DNA of 64,000 bases from Choristoneura fumiferana (taxonomy: Eukaryota; Arthropoda; Insecta; Lepidoptera; Tortricidae), in the NCBI RefSeq assembly GCF_025370935.1, contig NC_133501.1:8795466-8859465 (forward strand), written 5' to 3'. Below are positions 19,501-29,142 of this stretch, piece by piece. The notes under the pieces are model-generated. The model was not told the DNA's origin. It saw only the letters and a list, made by a program, of their open reading frames with translations, and made no database searches. The number at the start of each line of letters is the position of its first letter. The first letter of the stretch is position 1. The position numbers and the translations under genes were made by a program.

Positions 19501-22500
19501 TAATTTATTTTCAACCAACTTTAAAAAAAGGACATTCTCGATTTGTCTCTTATGTATTTTTTTTTTGTATATTTCTTCTTATTTCTCTCTATTCTAAGCT
19601 TTTGTATGTTTTTTACGATAATTCTGACCGATTTTCAAAATTCTTTTTTTGTTTGCTTTTTTTTTAACGTGCCCCGTTGTCCGCTCAGATGCCGTTGGTC
19701 GCTGAGGGTCACACTCGTGTTGGGTTCCAGGTGATGCAGCAGTTAGAGGAGGAGGCGCTTATGGAACAGTGTATAGAGGCCATGCTGGAAGACGAGCAGC
19801 GGGAACGACACCGCCCCGTCAACGGACATGCGCACTACCCCACGTGAGTTTATCACTATTATTTATTTTTATTATAAGAGAGGCAAACAAACAAGCGGGT
19901 CATCTGGTGGGAGTTCCAACTACTGAAGGCAAGGCTCTGATTCCGGTTAAATTTCCAAACCGGTATCATGTACTTGGCGCCAAACCTTTTCATTTTGGTT
20001 TCGTTCGCGAAACCGTTATTTTTAAACCGGTTTTAAGGGAACATTTCCATTAAGTTCTTGTCAGATTAACCGGTTTAGAACAATAAAAACTGATTTATTC
20101 CAGCGCAGGATAAACGTCGCCGCCCGCTGCCGGCCGGCCAGCTGTCACTCGTCCAATAAACCGGTTTATTTAGGTTATGGTTAAGTTCTTAAAAACGTTC
20201 GCGTTCTTATGAAAGTTCGGAGTTACACAGAAATAAACCGGTATTTACCGCTATTTTATAAACCGGTTCCGAGCCATGACTGAAGGAGAGTCATTGGTCC
20301 GTTGCCGGCCTTTTAAGACAGTATAAGACCTTTACTTGAAAGCCCCGATGTCATAGTTGCCAGGAAACACTGCTGACGGAAGTTGGTTCCACAATGTCAG
20401 TGTACGTATCAAGATGATGTTGATGTCGATGAAATTTGGTTACCAGCAGTAAGAAAACACTTAGATAATATGCACTATGCCTGGAAAAGGGTTAGTTAGT
20501 GTTAGCTATATATTTTATTTTTTATTCGACTGGATGGCATTTTCCTAACAAATAAAACATTTTTTCATTTTACATTTTTCCATGGAAAACGAGCAAGGTG
20601 GGTCTCCTGATGGTAAGATATCACCACCACCCATAAACATTTGCAACACCAGTGGTATTGTAGACGCGTTGCCAACCTAGAGGCCTAAGATGGGATACCT
20701 CAAGTGCACGTAATTTCACCGGTTGTCTTACTCTCCACGCTGAAACACAACAGTGCAAGCACTGCTGCTTCACGGCAGGATTAGCGAGCAAGATGGTGGT
20801 AGCAATCCGGGCGGACCTTGCACAAGGTCCGACCACCTACAAAATATATGTTATATAGCATTGTTTTGATACAGCCTCTTATTGTTGCAGCACGAGCAAC
20901 GGCAACCCGTCTCTCTCCCTCGCGGAGGCGGTGTCCCGGTCGACGCTGAACCCTTACGCCGCAGAGTTCGTGCCCACGAGAGCGCGCCCGCCCGCCGCCG
21001 GTACCTACCACGTACACGACACACGACACACGACACACGACACACGACAGACCAGAGGGCCTATTGTGTAACGTTTCTAATAATGAGTAATGACAGTCGT
21101 GACAGAACACTGTAAGATTGTTTTTTTGGGAGTCTTTTTGTATTTTTTATTTAAACTCCAAATTTTGTTACTTTTACGGTCATCCCGTAGAATCCATATC
21201 GAAAATACAAACTGAAATATAGATGCACAGAAAAACCAGAAAAAGAGACCAGCGCTGGGAATCGAACCCAGGTCCTCAGCGTTCCGTGCTGCGTGCCATA
21301 CCCCTACACTACCACTGGACAGGAGTACAGACACGAATTTCTCCTATGCGCCACATATCTCAGCTTGTTTGTTTCTTATTTAGTCACTTAAGCAGCGACA
21401 CTAGCGACATCTATGTTTTTAGCCCTCATCGAGAAACCTTCAAACATTCCATTGGAGCTAACCGCTCACCCGAGCAAGAGATGTCGCTATTAAGCAATCA
21501 AACTGTTCAATCAGCTTTGTATACATACTTAAAGTATACTGATTTTCTACCAATAACATTCAAAAACTTCATTGAAATTTACACTGTAACTCTTAAAATG
21601 TAGGATCCTGATTCGACTAAACGCTGTATCTCCTCCAGATACCGTGCTTTGTCAAAAAAACTCACCATTTCTTCAGCGAGTACTTAATGTGTTAGTGTTT
21701 TGTCGTAACATTAGCACGATACATTTGGAGTGTTTTGATTTGTAAAGTCTTTGTTTATTGAATTTTAAATAAAAGCTTTTAAAATGTGACAAGTCTTACG
21801 TTTTGTTCGAAAAAAAAGCGACAAATACCCAGGATTTTTTAAAGAATATACATATAAATAAATGAATAAATCAGCATAAACACGAACTTAAGATAGTTAC
21901 TTATTTGTATTACAGAAGACAAAAAAACAACAGAAGTAAAAAGCACAGAAGAGCCACAGAAGGAACCTAGCGAGGAGACGACAGAAGAAACGCCACAAGT
22001 CACAGAAGAAGTCAAAACAGAAGGTGAGCTAGGCCAAAATTTAGGTACTGCTAGCCATACGAAGCCAGTGTTCGCTGCCAATTTGATCTAAATCCATCCA
22101 GCCGTATTACGGACTGCATTCCTACTGCAACGTAACGTACATTGTATGTAACGTATATACGTTATGCCAATCCAATTTATGGAGTGTAAACAAACCGATT
22201 TCATCAAAATGCTTGTATAAACACCCAGTGGATCGAATCGATAACACATTTATCTATAATTCGTGTCTTTTAACTAAACGTCTAATCACTTTTTTCACCA
22301 AAATTCACTTGATTTCAATATTTAATTTTCATTTGAAAAATATTCGTCAAAATCTGACGTTATTTCTTGTATGAAACTCGTGTATAATCTGTAGTAGCAT
22401 AGACTAGCGTAGAGATGGTGGAAAATTTGACATTTTAAAGATCGATTAATACTCTATCGAATCGAATAAGCGATTATTATTTATTTACCTTAAAATTAAA

Positions 22501-24884
22501 AAATAGTCTTTGGAATTAAATCAAGTGTTGTAAATAATAAAATAGACAAAAATACTTTGATCTATTCAATTAATAAATTAATCGATTTACTGAACAGATT
22601 AATTATTTTGCAATAGGTTCTAGGTTTTCACATCATTAAAATGTCTGTGGTCGGGTTAATGGCGTCTTTGTTTACCCTTTCTATAAATTGGATTGACATA
22701 AACCATAGTATCAAGTAAATAAGTATTTTGAAATTTATGAATTGTTTATTGTTCATAAGAAGCATAGTGTGTAAGTTACCTGTCATTTATACCCACCTGT
22801 TTTTGAGGAAATAATACTCTGGAATAGAATAAATTGTTAACGGTTTAATGCAAAGAGAAAAAGATTACAATGACTTTTCAGGAAAAGCAAAGACGGTGGC
22901 GCCACTAACGAGCAAAATTTGAACTATTTTGACTTTAGGGAACAGTTTAGAAATTATGTTTATAGTCTTCCAACAGTTTTCAACTATAAAAATAAACGTA
23001 TGTATTTTTTCTGAATAAATCATTATTTGAATTTGAACAGCCAACTCCCGACTGCCCATACATTTGTCAACTGCACACTGGCTGCGATTGAATGTATGTC
23101 AGCGGATGCGGTTAAGTTTCAGTTGGAATGCAGTCCGTCTGTACCAGTACCTTATCGTCCACTTAGGAGTAATAAACAAATATCATCGCGGGGATTCCCG
23201 AAATTATATCGCAGCCTTCATTGATGTTGCATTTAAAACAATCTTGTCAAATTTCATCCTGTTTTTGTCAATCTTAAAACCTAAAATTGCTAAAAGTGGC
23301 TCCAAAGCGGTAACGTTTCGCGTGCTCTGCCTACCCCATTTGGGAATACAGGCGTGATGTTTGTGTGTGTGTGTTTGTATGTATTTCACGTCGAAACGGA
23401 GCGACGGATTGACGTGTATTTTGGCATAGAGATAGTTCATGGGCCCGAGTGTGATATAGGCTACTTTTTATCCCGGAAAAATGCACATTTCCCGAGGGAA
23501 CAGCGCGCGATAACTGAATTCTAGGCGGATATAAAGTAGTTTTTTTCTCTTATTTTTATAGAAACTTTACCGCCCGTCGATCCACCGGAAGTCAGCGCGG
23601 CAGACGTCCAACCCATAGACAAGAAAAAGGACATCAAAAAGGACGCCAAAACGAAACCGGAGCCCAAAAAGGCGGTCAAAGCGGAACCCAAGAAGGCGAA
23701 ACCGGTCGCGGTGAAGTCCGAGACGAAAGTGCAGCCCAAGAAGAAGGAGGTCAAAGCTGTGAAGAGCGAGACGAAAGCTGAAGAGAGGGAGAGGGAAGAA
23801 GCGCCGGTTGTGGTCGCTGAGGTGCTCAAGGTGAGGAATTAAATTACTTCATTGGTTTTTTTTTGTTTTTTTTGAAAAATAGAAAGTCAAGTTTCTTGCG
23901 GCGCATTCTTCTTGGCAATGATGGTCTTTCGGAAAGTGCTGGTAGAAGGGGCTAAGATATATCTATCTATCTAATACCTTTAAACGAGCAATCCATACTA
24001 ATATTATAAATGCGAAAGTGTGTGTTTGTGTGTATGTTTGTCAGTCTGATTTTTGGCATAGAGATTGCCAGAGAGTGACATAGGCTACTTTTTATCCCGG
24101 GAAAAGGCACGCGCGCTATAACCGAATTCCACGCGGGTGAAGCCGCGGGCAAAAGCTAGTATTATATTATATATATTTATTAGACGACCAGATGGCCTAG
24201 TGGTTAGAGAACCTGACTATGAAGCTTGAGGTCCCGGGTTCGATTCCCCGTGTCGTGGCAGATATTTGTATGAAAAATACGAATGTTTTTCTCGGGTCTT
24301 GGGTGTTTAATATGTATTTAAGTATGTATCTATATCTATATAATTATATTTATCCGTTGCTTAGTACCCATAACACAAGCTTTGCTAAGCTTACATCTAG
24401 CTTGGTATTATCTCTGGGAAAACGCTTGGTACCGAGTTTTAACCCGAGCGGAGCTCGGTCACCCAGATATTGGAGATTATGTGCCTAATCGTATTCCGAT
24501 CACGGTTTGATAATAGCAGTAGTGCAGTGGTGTATCCAGGGGCGTATTTACCCTATGGCCGAAAGGACCCATCCATCCCAGCCTATATACGTCTCACTGC
24601 TGGGCACAGACCTCAGAACGAGAGGTTTTTTTTTTTTAATTTACTCATGACCTTAAATTATAAATGTCTCCCTCCCTCAGGTCCAAGCACCCGCAGCGCC
24701 AGTAACAGAGGAGCCTGCGGGCCCCAAGCCCATAAACTACGCGGCGGCCGCCAAGGCCAACAAGCCCAAGAAGCCTTCCCCCACGCCCCCCACCGTCGAG
24801 AAGACGCCGCCCCCCACCCTACCCCCCAAAGACAAGCTCAAAGAAAAGAAGCCCGCCGTGCAAAGGAAGAATTCTGCTAAGTAA
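16438..24884 (+). CDS. Paip2: PAIP2-like poly(A)-binding-protein-interacting protein (8 coding exons)
   Basis: The coding sequence joins 16438-16506, 17145-17331, 18163-18272, 19731-19843, 20891-21000, 21916-22023, 23562-23830 and 24681-24884. All borders are GT/AG and phases match, giving 389 residues. Residues 105-159 hold the PAIP2 core (DDFADYMWMENEEEFDKQ, then an acidic helix ending EAMLEDEQ), the PAM1-type segment that contacts PABP RNA-recognition motifs. Residues 177-188 are a PAM2 motif (STLNPYAAEFVP) for the PABP MLLE domain. PAIP2 is known to displace PABP from poly(A) and from eIF4G, repressing translation in the cytoplasm. The N-terminus is Gly/Pro-rich with GHIPG-type repeats. 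After residue 196 comes a tail of about 190 residues, first acidic, then Lys/Glu- and Pro-rich, absent from short vertebrate PAIP2; its role is unknown. Two splice choices that keep the frame and one read-through short form are possible. Confidence 0.88.
17145..17331 (+). CDS. Paip2: PAIP2-like gene, coding exon 2, with two candidate donors
   Basis: The acceptor is TGTCTCTTTCCAG, ending 17144. The exon encodes residues 24-85 plus one base. It is Gly/Pro-rich and contains three tandem units beginning GGGACA or GGGATA at 17243, 17279 and 17318, encoding GHIPG, GHVPG and GYMPG. Units 1 and 3 each end in GGTGAGTG, a good donor. Use of the donor after 17256 instead of 17331 removes exactly 25 codons and keeps phase 1. 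Confidence 0.75.
17485..17954. mobile_element. Tc1/mariner-type MITE in a PAIP2-like intron
   Basis: Terminal inverted repeats of about 80 bp are visible. Shared arm segments are GATCGGTCAGTATG and CTATAAGACATACGAAGATC. The ends read TA-CAGG on the left and CCTG-TA on the right, as expected for a TA target duplication. It has no transposase. It lies in the intron between coding exons 2 and 3. Confidence 0.7.
18163..18272 (+). CDS. Paip2: PAIP2-like gene, coding exon 3 (PAM1 core, first half)
   Basis: The acceptor TTGTTTCAG precedes 18163, and the donor CAG|GTGAGC follows 18272. It enters in phase 1 and leaves in phase 0, encoding residues 86-122. The last 18 residues, DDFADYMWMENEEEFDKQ, are the most diagnostic stretch of PAIP2 proteins. 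The preceding part is Gly/Ala/Tyr-rich. Confidence 0.9.
18503..18763. mobile_element. GC-rich inverted-repeat element in a PAIP2-like intron
   Basis: The left arm AGGTTACAGC, a 9-base insert (TTATTAGAG), then CCACCCGGCACCCGACCA pairs with the right arm TGGTCGGGTGCCGGATGG, then CTGTAACCT. Apart from the insert the arms match closely. The centre is CG-rich, with no coding frame that I recognise. The target duplication is unclear. Confidence 0.6.
19731..19843 (+). CDS. Paip2: PAIP2-like gene, coding exon 4 (PAM1 core, second half)
   Basis: The exon encodes residues 123-159 plus two bases and continues the PAIP2 alignment without a gap (EEEFDKQ then VMQQLEEEALMEQCIEAML). The acceptor GGGTTCCAG, ending 19730, fits the family. 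A second acceptor with a better pyrimidine tract ends at 19688 and would add 14 in-frame residues starting MPLVAEG. The donor is CCCAC|GTGAGT after 19843. Confidence 0.85.
19930..20278. mobile_element. hAT-type MITE with 8-bp target duplication
   Basis: The 349-bp element starts CAAGGCTCTGATTCCGGTT and ends AACCGGTTCCGAGCCATG, imperfect terminal inverted repeats of the hAT form. It is flanked on both sides by ACTGAAGG (19922-19929 and 20279-20286), a perfect 8-bp duplication. Several ACCGGTTT motifs recur inside. It lies in the intron between coding exons 4 and 5 and is inserted into an older interspersed repeat that continues on both sides. Confidence 0.8.
20513..20846 (+). repeat. Interspersed repeat R6, copy 1
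   Basis: The family is marked by TTATTCGACTGGATGGC, GGGTCTCCTGATGGTAAGA, CCTAAGATGGGATACCTCAA, CACGGCAGGATTAGCGAGCA and the end CGGACCTTGCACAAGGTCC. The last segment has the small palindrome ACCTTGCACAAGGT. Other copies are at 40998-41272, 43628-43904, 60582-60847, 63250-63521, and inverted at 55662-55925. It is non-coding, with no clear transposon termini that I can define. Confidence 0.7.
20891..21000 (+). CDS. Paip2: PAIP2-like gene, coding exon 5 (PAM2 motif)
   Basis: The acceptor TATTGTTGCAG precedes 20891, and the donor GCCG|GTACCT follows 21000. It encodes residues 160-196 plus one base. The PAM2 motif STLNPYAAEFVP (residues 177-188) has the invariant Leu, Asn-Pro, Ala, Glu-Phe and Pro. 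If the intron is retained, the frame reads 23 more codons and stops at 21069-21071. Confidence 0.9.
21001..21071 (+). other. Read-through short C-terminus of the PAIP2-like protein, possible isoform
   Basis: Past the exon-5 donor, the PAM2 frame stays open for 23 codons over an ACACGACACACG microsatellite, ending VHDTR-type repeats, RGPIV and TAA at 21069. That would give a 219-residue protein ending soon after PAM2, closer to the layout of short vertebrate PAIP2. An AATAAA at about 21766 could end such a transcript. This is inference only. Confidence 0.3.
21125..21505 (-). repeat. tRNA-like-core interspersed repeat, copy C
   Basis: This is the same family as 509-850 and 6300-6690. The core is complementary to 21247-21322 (B-box complement GGAATCGAACC). 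The leader ends GAGATGTCGCTATTAAGCAA near 21500, and the tail carries TTTTTGTATTTTTTATTT. It lies in the intron between coding exons 5 and 6. Confidence 0.65.
21916..22023 (+). CDS. Paip2: PAIP2-like gene, coding exon 6 (acidic Thr/Glu-rich)
   Basis: A 108-base exon, phase 1 to phase 1, with acceptor TTTGTATTACAG and donor GAAG|GTGAGC. It encodes residues 197-232, almost entirely Glu, Thr, Lys, Pro and Gln (EDKKTTEVKSTEEPQ). Because its length is a multiple of three, skipping it would keep the frame. No domain is recognised; it is probably disordered. Confidence 0.7.
22105..23339. other. Intron DNA without a recognisable feature
   Basis: AT-rich intron sequence between coding exons 6 and 7 with no RNA gene, coding frame or clear repeat terminus that I can support. 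Confidence 0.5.
23340..23540 (+). repeat. Helitron-like lepidopteran repeat, 3' end missing
   Basis: Shares with the copy at 43036-43233 the run GTATGTATTTCACGTCGAAA, then CGGAGCGACGGATTGACGTG, CTACTTTTTATCCCGGAAAA and GAACAGCGCGCGATAAC. It breaks off after GAATTCTAGGCGG, before the terminal hairpin and CTAG, only some 20 bases before coding exon 7 of the PAIP2-like gene. Confidence 0.6.
23562..23830 (+). CDS. Paip2: PAIP2-like gene, coding exon 7 (Lys/Glu-rich)
   Basis: The acceptor TTATTTTTATAG precedes 23562, and the donor CAAG|GTGAGG follows 23830. It encodes residues 233-322: a Pro-rich start, then repeated KK/KPEPKKA/KAEPKKAK blocks and an acidic end (EEREREEAPVVVAEVLK). The charge-rich, low-complexity make-up resembles linker or RNA-binding tails. 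No domain is recognised. The codons are far more GC-rich than the intron around them, which supports real coding. Confidence 0.78.
23997..24158 (+). mobile_element. Helitron-like repeat with hairpin-CTAG end
   Basis: Starts near ACTAATATTATAAATGCGAA and ends CGCGGGTGAAGCCGCGGGC, AAAAGCTAG, then T. The hairpin (CGCGG paired with CCGCG) followed by a short spacer and CTAG resembles Helitron 3' termini. It is shorter than the copies at 43036-43233 and 62650-62880. It lies in the intron between coding exons 7 and 8. Confidence 0.55.
24185..24430 (+). repeat. tRNA-derived SINE, second type
   Basis: The head GATGGCCTAGTGGTTAGAGA is an A-box, and CCCGGGTTCGATTCCCCG contains a B-box. It is followed by a body with TTTTTCTCGGGTCTTGGGTG and CTTAGTACCCATAACACAAG, a layout common in lepidopteran SINEs. 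It differs from the GATGAT-tailed SINE at 15712-16020. Intronic. Confidence 0.75.
24540..24640 (-). repeat. Fragment of the GATGAT-tailed SINE, 3' end
   Basis: The plus strand reads CCATCCCAGCCTATATACGT, CTCACTGCTGGGCACAGACC, matching the reverse complement of the 3' end of the SINE at 15712-16020. Only about 80 bp remain, followed by a poly-T run. Confidence 0.65.
24681..24884 (+). CDS. Paip2: PAIP2-like gene, last coding exon
   Basis: The acceptor TCCCTCCCTCAG precedes 24681. There are 67 codons and a TAA at 24882-24884. The peptide is Ala/Lys/Pro-rich: GPKPINYAAAAKANKPKK, a TPPTVEKTPPP stretch, and QRKNSAK at the end. It completes residue 389. The codons use C and G strongly at the third position, unlike the AT-rich flanks. 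Confidence 0.82.
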   Translation, partial: VQAPAAPVTEEPAGPKPINYAAAAKANKPKKPSPTPPTVEKTPPPTLPPKDKLKEKKPAVQRKNSAK

Positions 24885-25159
24885 GCGAGTGGTAGTTTAG
24901 TCGTCGGTTTGGCATAAACAACGGTTCCTATAATAATTTTATAATTAGAGATATTTATACACCAGTGGCGAAGCGTCCATAGGACCCAATTCCCACCGGC
25001 TTGTCCAATATTTACAAAATATAGACAACAGAACATATGGATTTATGAAAGATGTAAACCATCTTTGCTTCGGCTTTATCACAGAAATATCTGACGCCAC
25101 GCCACTTTACACATCATCCACTATTATTCTATAATTAAAAATATGTAAATATAGATGGA

Positions 25160-25285
25160 GTGGAAGTTTTTGTATCGTATTTTTTAGGAAAAGTTCGTAA
25201 TTATCTTTCTTTCTCAACTAGTTTACTGAAGCTGATTGTGAAATCAAGATAATTACGAACTTACCCGACAAAATACGATGGCAAA
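25160..25285. repeat. Hairpin MITE, AAGTTCGTAATTATCTT family, copy 1
   Basis: The arms AAGTTCGTAATTATCTT and AAGATAATTACGAACTT are perfect inverted repeats, with outer arms TATCGTATTTT and AAAATACGA. A diverged relative is at 29015-29142. Confidence 0.65.
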
Positions 25286-26754
25286 ACATTATTCACTAAA
25301 TCTGTAGACAGCATAGACACGCTTTATATTCTTTTTGCTATCTTTCTTCAACTTCCCTTTTCCTTAAATACACGTTGACATAGCAACGATTATTGTCAGT
25401 GGTTAATTCAAATGAAATACAGTTCGGTATACTTTGTAATAGCACAGTGCGGTATTTTGATGCTATAAACTCGATTAGAAGACCTGCGTTGCCTTATTCC
25501 AAAAATGATTGAGGACAGAGGCAACGCCTTGTCGCCTTTTGTGAGACTTTTTTTCGGTTCACTATCATATCTACCTCTTTAAGTATATAGTAGGTCATCG
25601 TTCATCCACCATTACCTCTCATATTTCGTTTTATAGAATTTTTTTACCGTACAACGGCAAAAACTACTAGACACTGGCAAAATTGTCCTCCGATGGACAG
25701 AGCCATATTTTTTTAAAGAAACAACAACAACAAACAAGTATATAGTATCATTGATTGCTGTCCAACATCACCGTATTTGCAATGAAGGTTTCTTTCTTGA
25801 CAGGTGAATAATTATCGCTAGATGGCGTTACTATCGAGAGGTCTGTTTGACAAATGTCAATGTTGTCAAACGGGTTTCACGACACTAACACCCAACTGTC
25901 ACAGAAATCTCATTGGAAACATTGTTATATGTTGTTATGGTAACTATTGTTTTGCTAAACCGATGCCTAATTCTAACATGATAGTATGCCGTCATGCAAA
26001 ATATGATGCCACTCAATGCAAGATAGTAAAATGTACAGTTAATATAAACCGCGTTTTTTGTTAGTGTCAGATTGAATGCAGATCACTCTTTCAGTATATT
26101 ACACTGTTGTGTATCAGGAGACACATTTGGTAAAAAATGCGGTATTCTTTACAAACCTTGCATTGTATGGCACCCTTGTCTTGGTAAGAAATATTCAACT
26201 ATGTTTATAAATTTGAAAGAAATCGATTGATTAAAAAAGAGACACCTATGGCCGATTTTTAGTGGATTTCTTACCAATTTCAAGAAGCAGGTTTAAAGTT
26301 TCTGGCCCTTGTTGAAGGGAATGCCTAAAAGTCGGAAACTTCTGCCGCGTTTGAAATATGTACAAAAATTAATCATTTGTTATGTTTTGACATACTGGTT
26401 TACCCAGAGTAAGCAAACCACAGAATTTTGTAATTAGTTACACAAAAAAAAATTATATAAGAAGTAAATTTCTGAATTTATCATAGTTTTAGTTTTTAGT
26501 GGACACACGCCTTTACTTTATAATGTATCAAAATTAAATTCGTAATGGTGACTTTAACGTCAACTATAATTTTGCTGCAGAGGTGTAAATTTTTTGTTTG
26601 TTTCAAATTTTCAATAGAAATGAAACAGTTACTTACAATTTAGTGATTGTAACTTGAAAGGAACTCTGTATTTTAGAATTTTGATAGTTCCTAAACTATT
26701 ACAACTATAGGGTAATAAATACTTCGTTTAATATGGTATGGGTTTGTTCAGTGA

Positions 26755-26820
26755 GTGGGGCAAATTGGTACCAAAATACCGGTATCTGCCGTTTTAGTAC
26801 CGGTATTTTTGCCAATTCCG
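26755..26820. repeat. ACCGGTA-rich inverted cluster
   Basis: GGCAAATTGGTACCAAAATA, then CCGGTATC is mirrored by ACCGGTATTTTTGCCAATTC. Similar clusters occur at 28138-28170, 39646-39780, 45568-45640 and 59218-59350. The form recalls hAT MITE arms. Confidence 0.5.
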
Positions 26821-28418
26821 TTGCGTAGCTGCAATTGATTTGTAAAACGATGATTTAAAAGTCGTCAAACGGACCTCACTACAAGCGCCAGCTGGCCTGC
26901 CGCGAGGAACCATCATTGGCGAGGCGAACCTAGAGAAGGTTTAAATGAAGAACCGATTGTTTTGAAAAAAGGTTTCTTTCTATGTAAACGAAGTATGTAA
27001 TACTATATGAATTTTATTTGATTTCCAAGTTCGGTCTGCCTTTGGTCTGTGCGTAGTTTTTGGTCTTTACAAAAACCTTGTACAGTAAATAGTCTGGTAA
27101 ATTTATGCGGCATCGTTAAAGGTAGTATTTGACAGCTGTCAACGTGACGTTTATATGGATATGAAAGGGGATTTATTTAGCTACCGAACAACGGCTTCGA
27201 TAGTGTCTTTTCCAACCTCGACATGGTGGAATCATCGATACTATACTTTCCAGAATTTAATTGAATAGATGATTTATGACAAAGTTTTTGCCTTAAATGT
27301 AGAACTAATTCGGCATTATATGCCAGTAGTTTCTTGAAGCCGGAAAATATTTGCTGGAAAATTTAATCGCGTTATGTTATTAGTTTAGTAGTCTCGAAAT
27401 GTATGGAACTGACAAGTTGAAACCAGATTTGACGGCTAAATCTAGATTTAATTTTCGAGCAGGTGGCTTTCCATTGATTTATGCATTTATGTAATACGAT
27501 ATATTAAAATTTTATTTTTAAATACATTAGCAGCCTGGCTGGCTGACAGAAGGCCGAGCTAAGCGAAAAAAAAACAAAGATTTGACAGCTGTCAGAAACT
27601 GCATGTGACAATACCGTTGCTAATGGCTTTGGTTCTCATTACACACATTGGCCGCAGTTAAGCGTTTTTTTTTTAAATCCATAGATCGAAGCTAAATAAA
27701 GCGATGTGATGAATAAATTTAATTTTGTGTACAGTATCGTAAAGGGCGTGATTATTGTATATTAATACGAGTATATTTATGTTGGAAAATCATGCAAGTA
27801 AATAATATGATATGTTTTGAATGTGTCGCTATAATTTGGACACGTAATAATTTTATGTTGTAGGATTTTATATGAGTAAATGTATGTTTGTAAAAACTAA
27901 AACGATTTATTTGTTTGAAATTGACATTTTGAAAGTGTGCTAAATTGAATTTTTTAACGCCCTTGCATTTTTCATTGGGGAGGAACGTAAAAAAAAAATT
28001 GTATAAAAAGTCCTTATTAATTCATAAAAATAAATAGCAAACGATATGTGAATATAATTATTAGTTAAAAAAATATTATTTTTAGTAAGCGTTTGTTTTG
28101 TTGGGTGTGATATGTGGTTAAAACAACAATCTTTTTAAATACCGGTACCGTAACGGTGTACCGGTTTTACAGTAGCAAAAAACCGATACACAAATAGTAT
28201 CGATAGTTGTCAAAAAACATTAGGTACATAATTTGTCTAAAGTAAATGTAAAGATAAAAATATTTTTACCGTTATTGATACCGGTATTCAAAATTCTTAT
28301 TAAGTCGTTGACATTACTATGATTTGTAAGCAAAACCCTGACTAATTTAACTTCCTAAGACCCAGCTTTTGACTAACATCGAAAAACTGGACATCCTTAT
28401 GCATTTTTTGTAAAATAA

Positions 28419-28552
28419 ATCGTCACTACTTTGAAAAAATCTCGTATCTAAAATCAATATGTCAACAAAATTGAACCTAGATGTAATGTTCATAAGGTCC
28501 ACTAAGAAAAATTATCTACTTTGAGATACGAGTTTTTTTTTTAAGTAGTGAC
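28419..28552. repeat. Inverted-repeat MITE, CGTCACTACTT arms
   Basis: CGTCACTACTTTGAAAAAAT, then CTCGTATC on the left pairs with GATACGAG, a T run, then AAGTAGTGACG on the right. The segment at 2278-2350 is a partial relative. Confidence 0.6.
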
Positions 28553-29014
28553 GAAATGTGTCCTGTTAGGCCAGGCTACGTAACTCTATGAACGGAAATT
28601 TAACACTGAGGATTCAACTCTAAACAGTAGCACGCAGTAGATCTGTTTAAAGATACAAACGAAAATACTGGAATATCTTGATTAGATCGATAGTTCTAGC
28701 TAAGAAACTCCAAAAATAAGGGCATCTTAGGAGGCTAAAAGAACTGACATTTGACCCCAACAAACGGAACGTGATATGATAACATAGCCTACTAATTAAG
28801 GCTGTCCATAAATAGTTTTAAAAGTGATAAAAAATTCGTGTATATTGAATAAAAAAAAATAAAAAATTACGTTTTTAGCACGGCATTGATGCGACTGAAA
28901 AGTTTTTGTTTTGTGTTCAAGACTGTCGACAATTAAACAAACGTGGTCTTGGGCATGAAAATGATTTTTTCACCGGCAACGACAGGGAAAATTATATGCA
29001 GATCTTGTGAATAT

Positions 29015-29142
29015 TGTTTTTGTATCGTATGTTGTGGGATAAGTTTGTATTTATATTGCTTCCTCTTAGCTTAGTAAACTTTAGTAAGTTGAGAATGCAA
29101 GATAAATTCCAACTTTTCCCACAAAATACGACGGAAAGACGT
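29015..29142. repeat. Hairpin MITE, diverged copy 2 of the 25160 family
   Basis: Shares TTTTGTATCGTAT on the left and CACAAAATACGACGG on the right, with a central TTAGTAAACTTTAGTAAG. The arms are more eroded than in copy 1. Confidence 0.5.
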
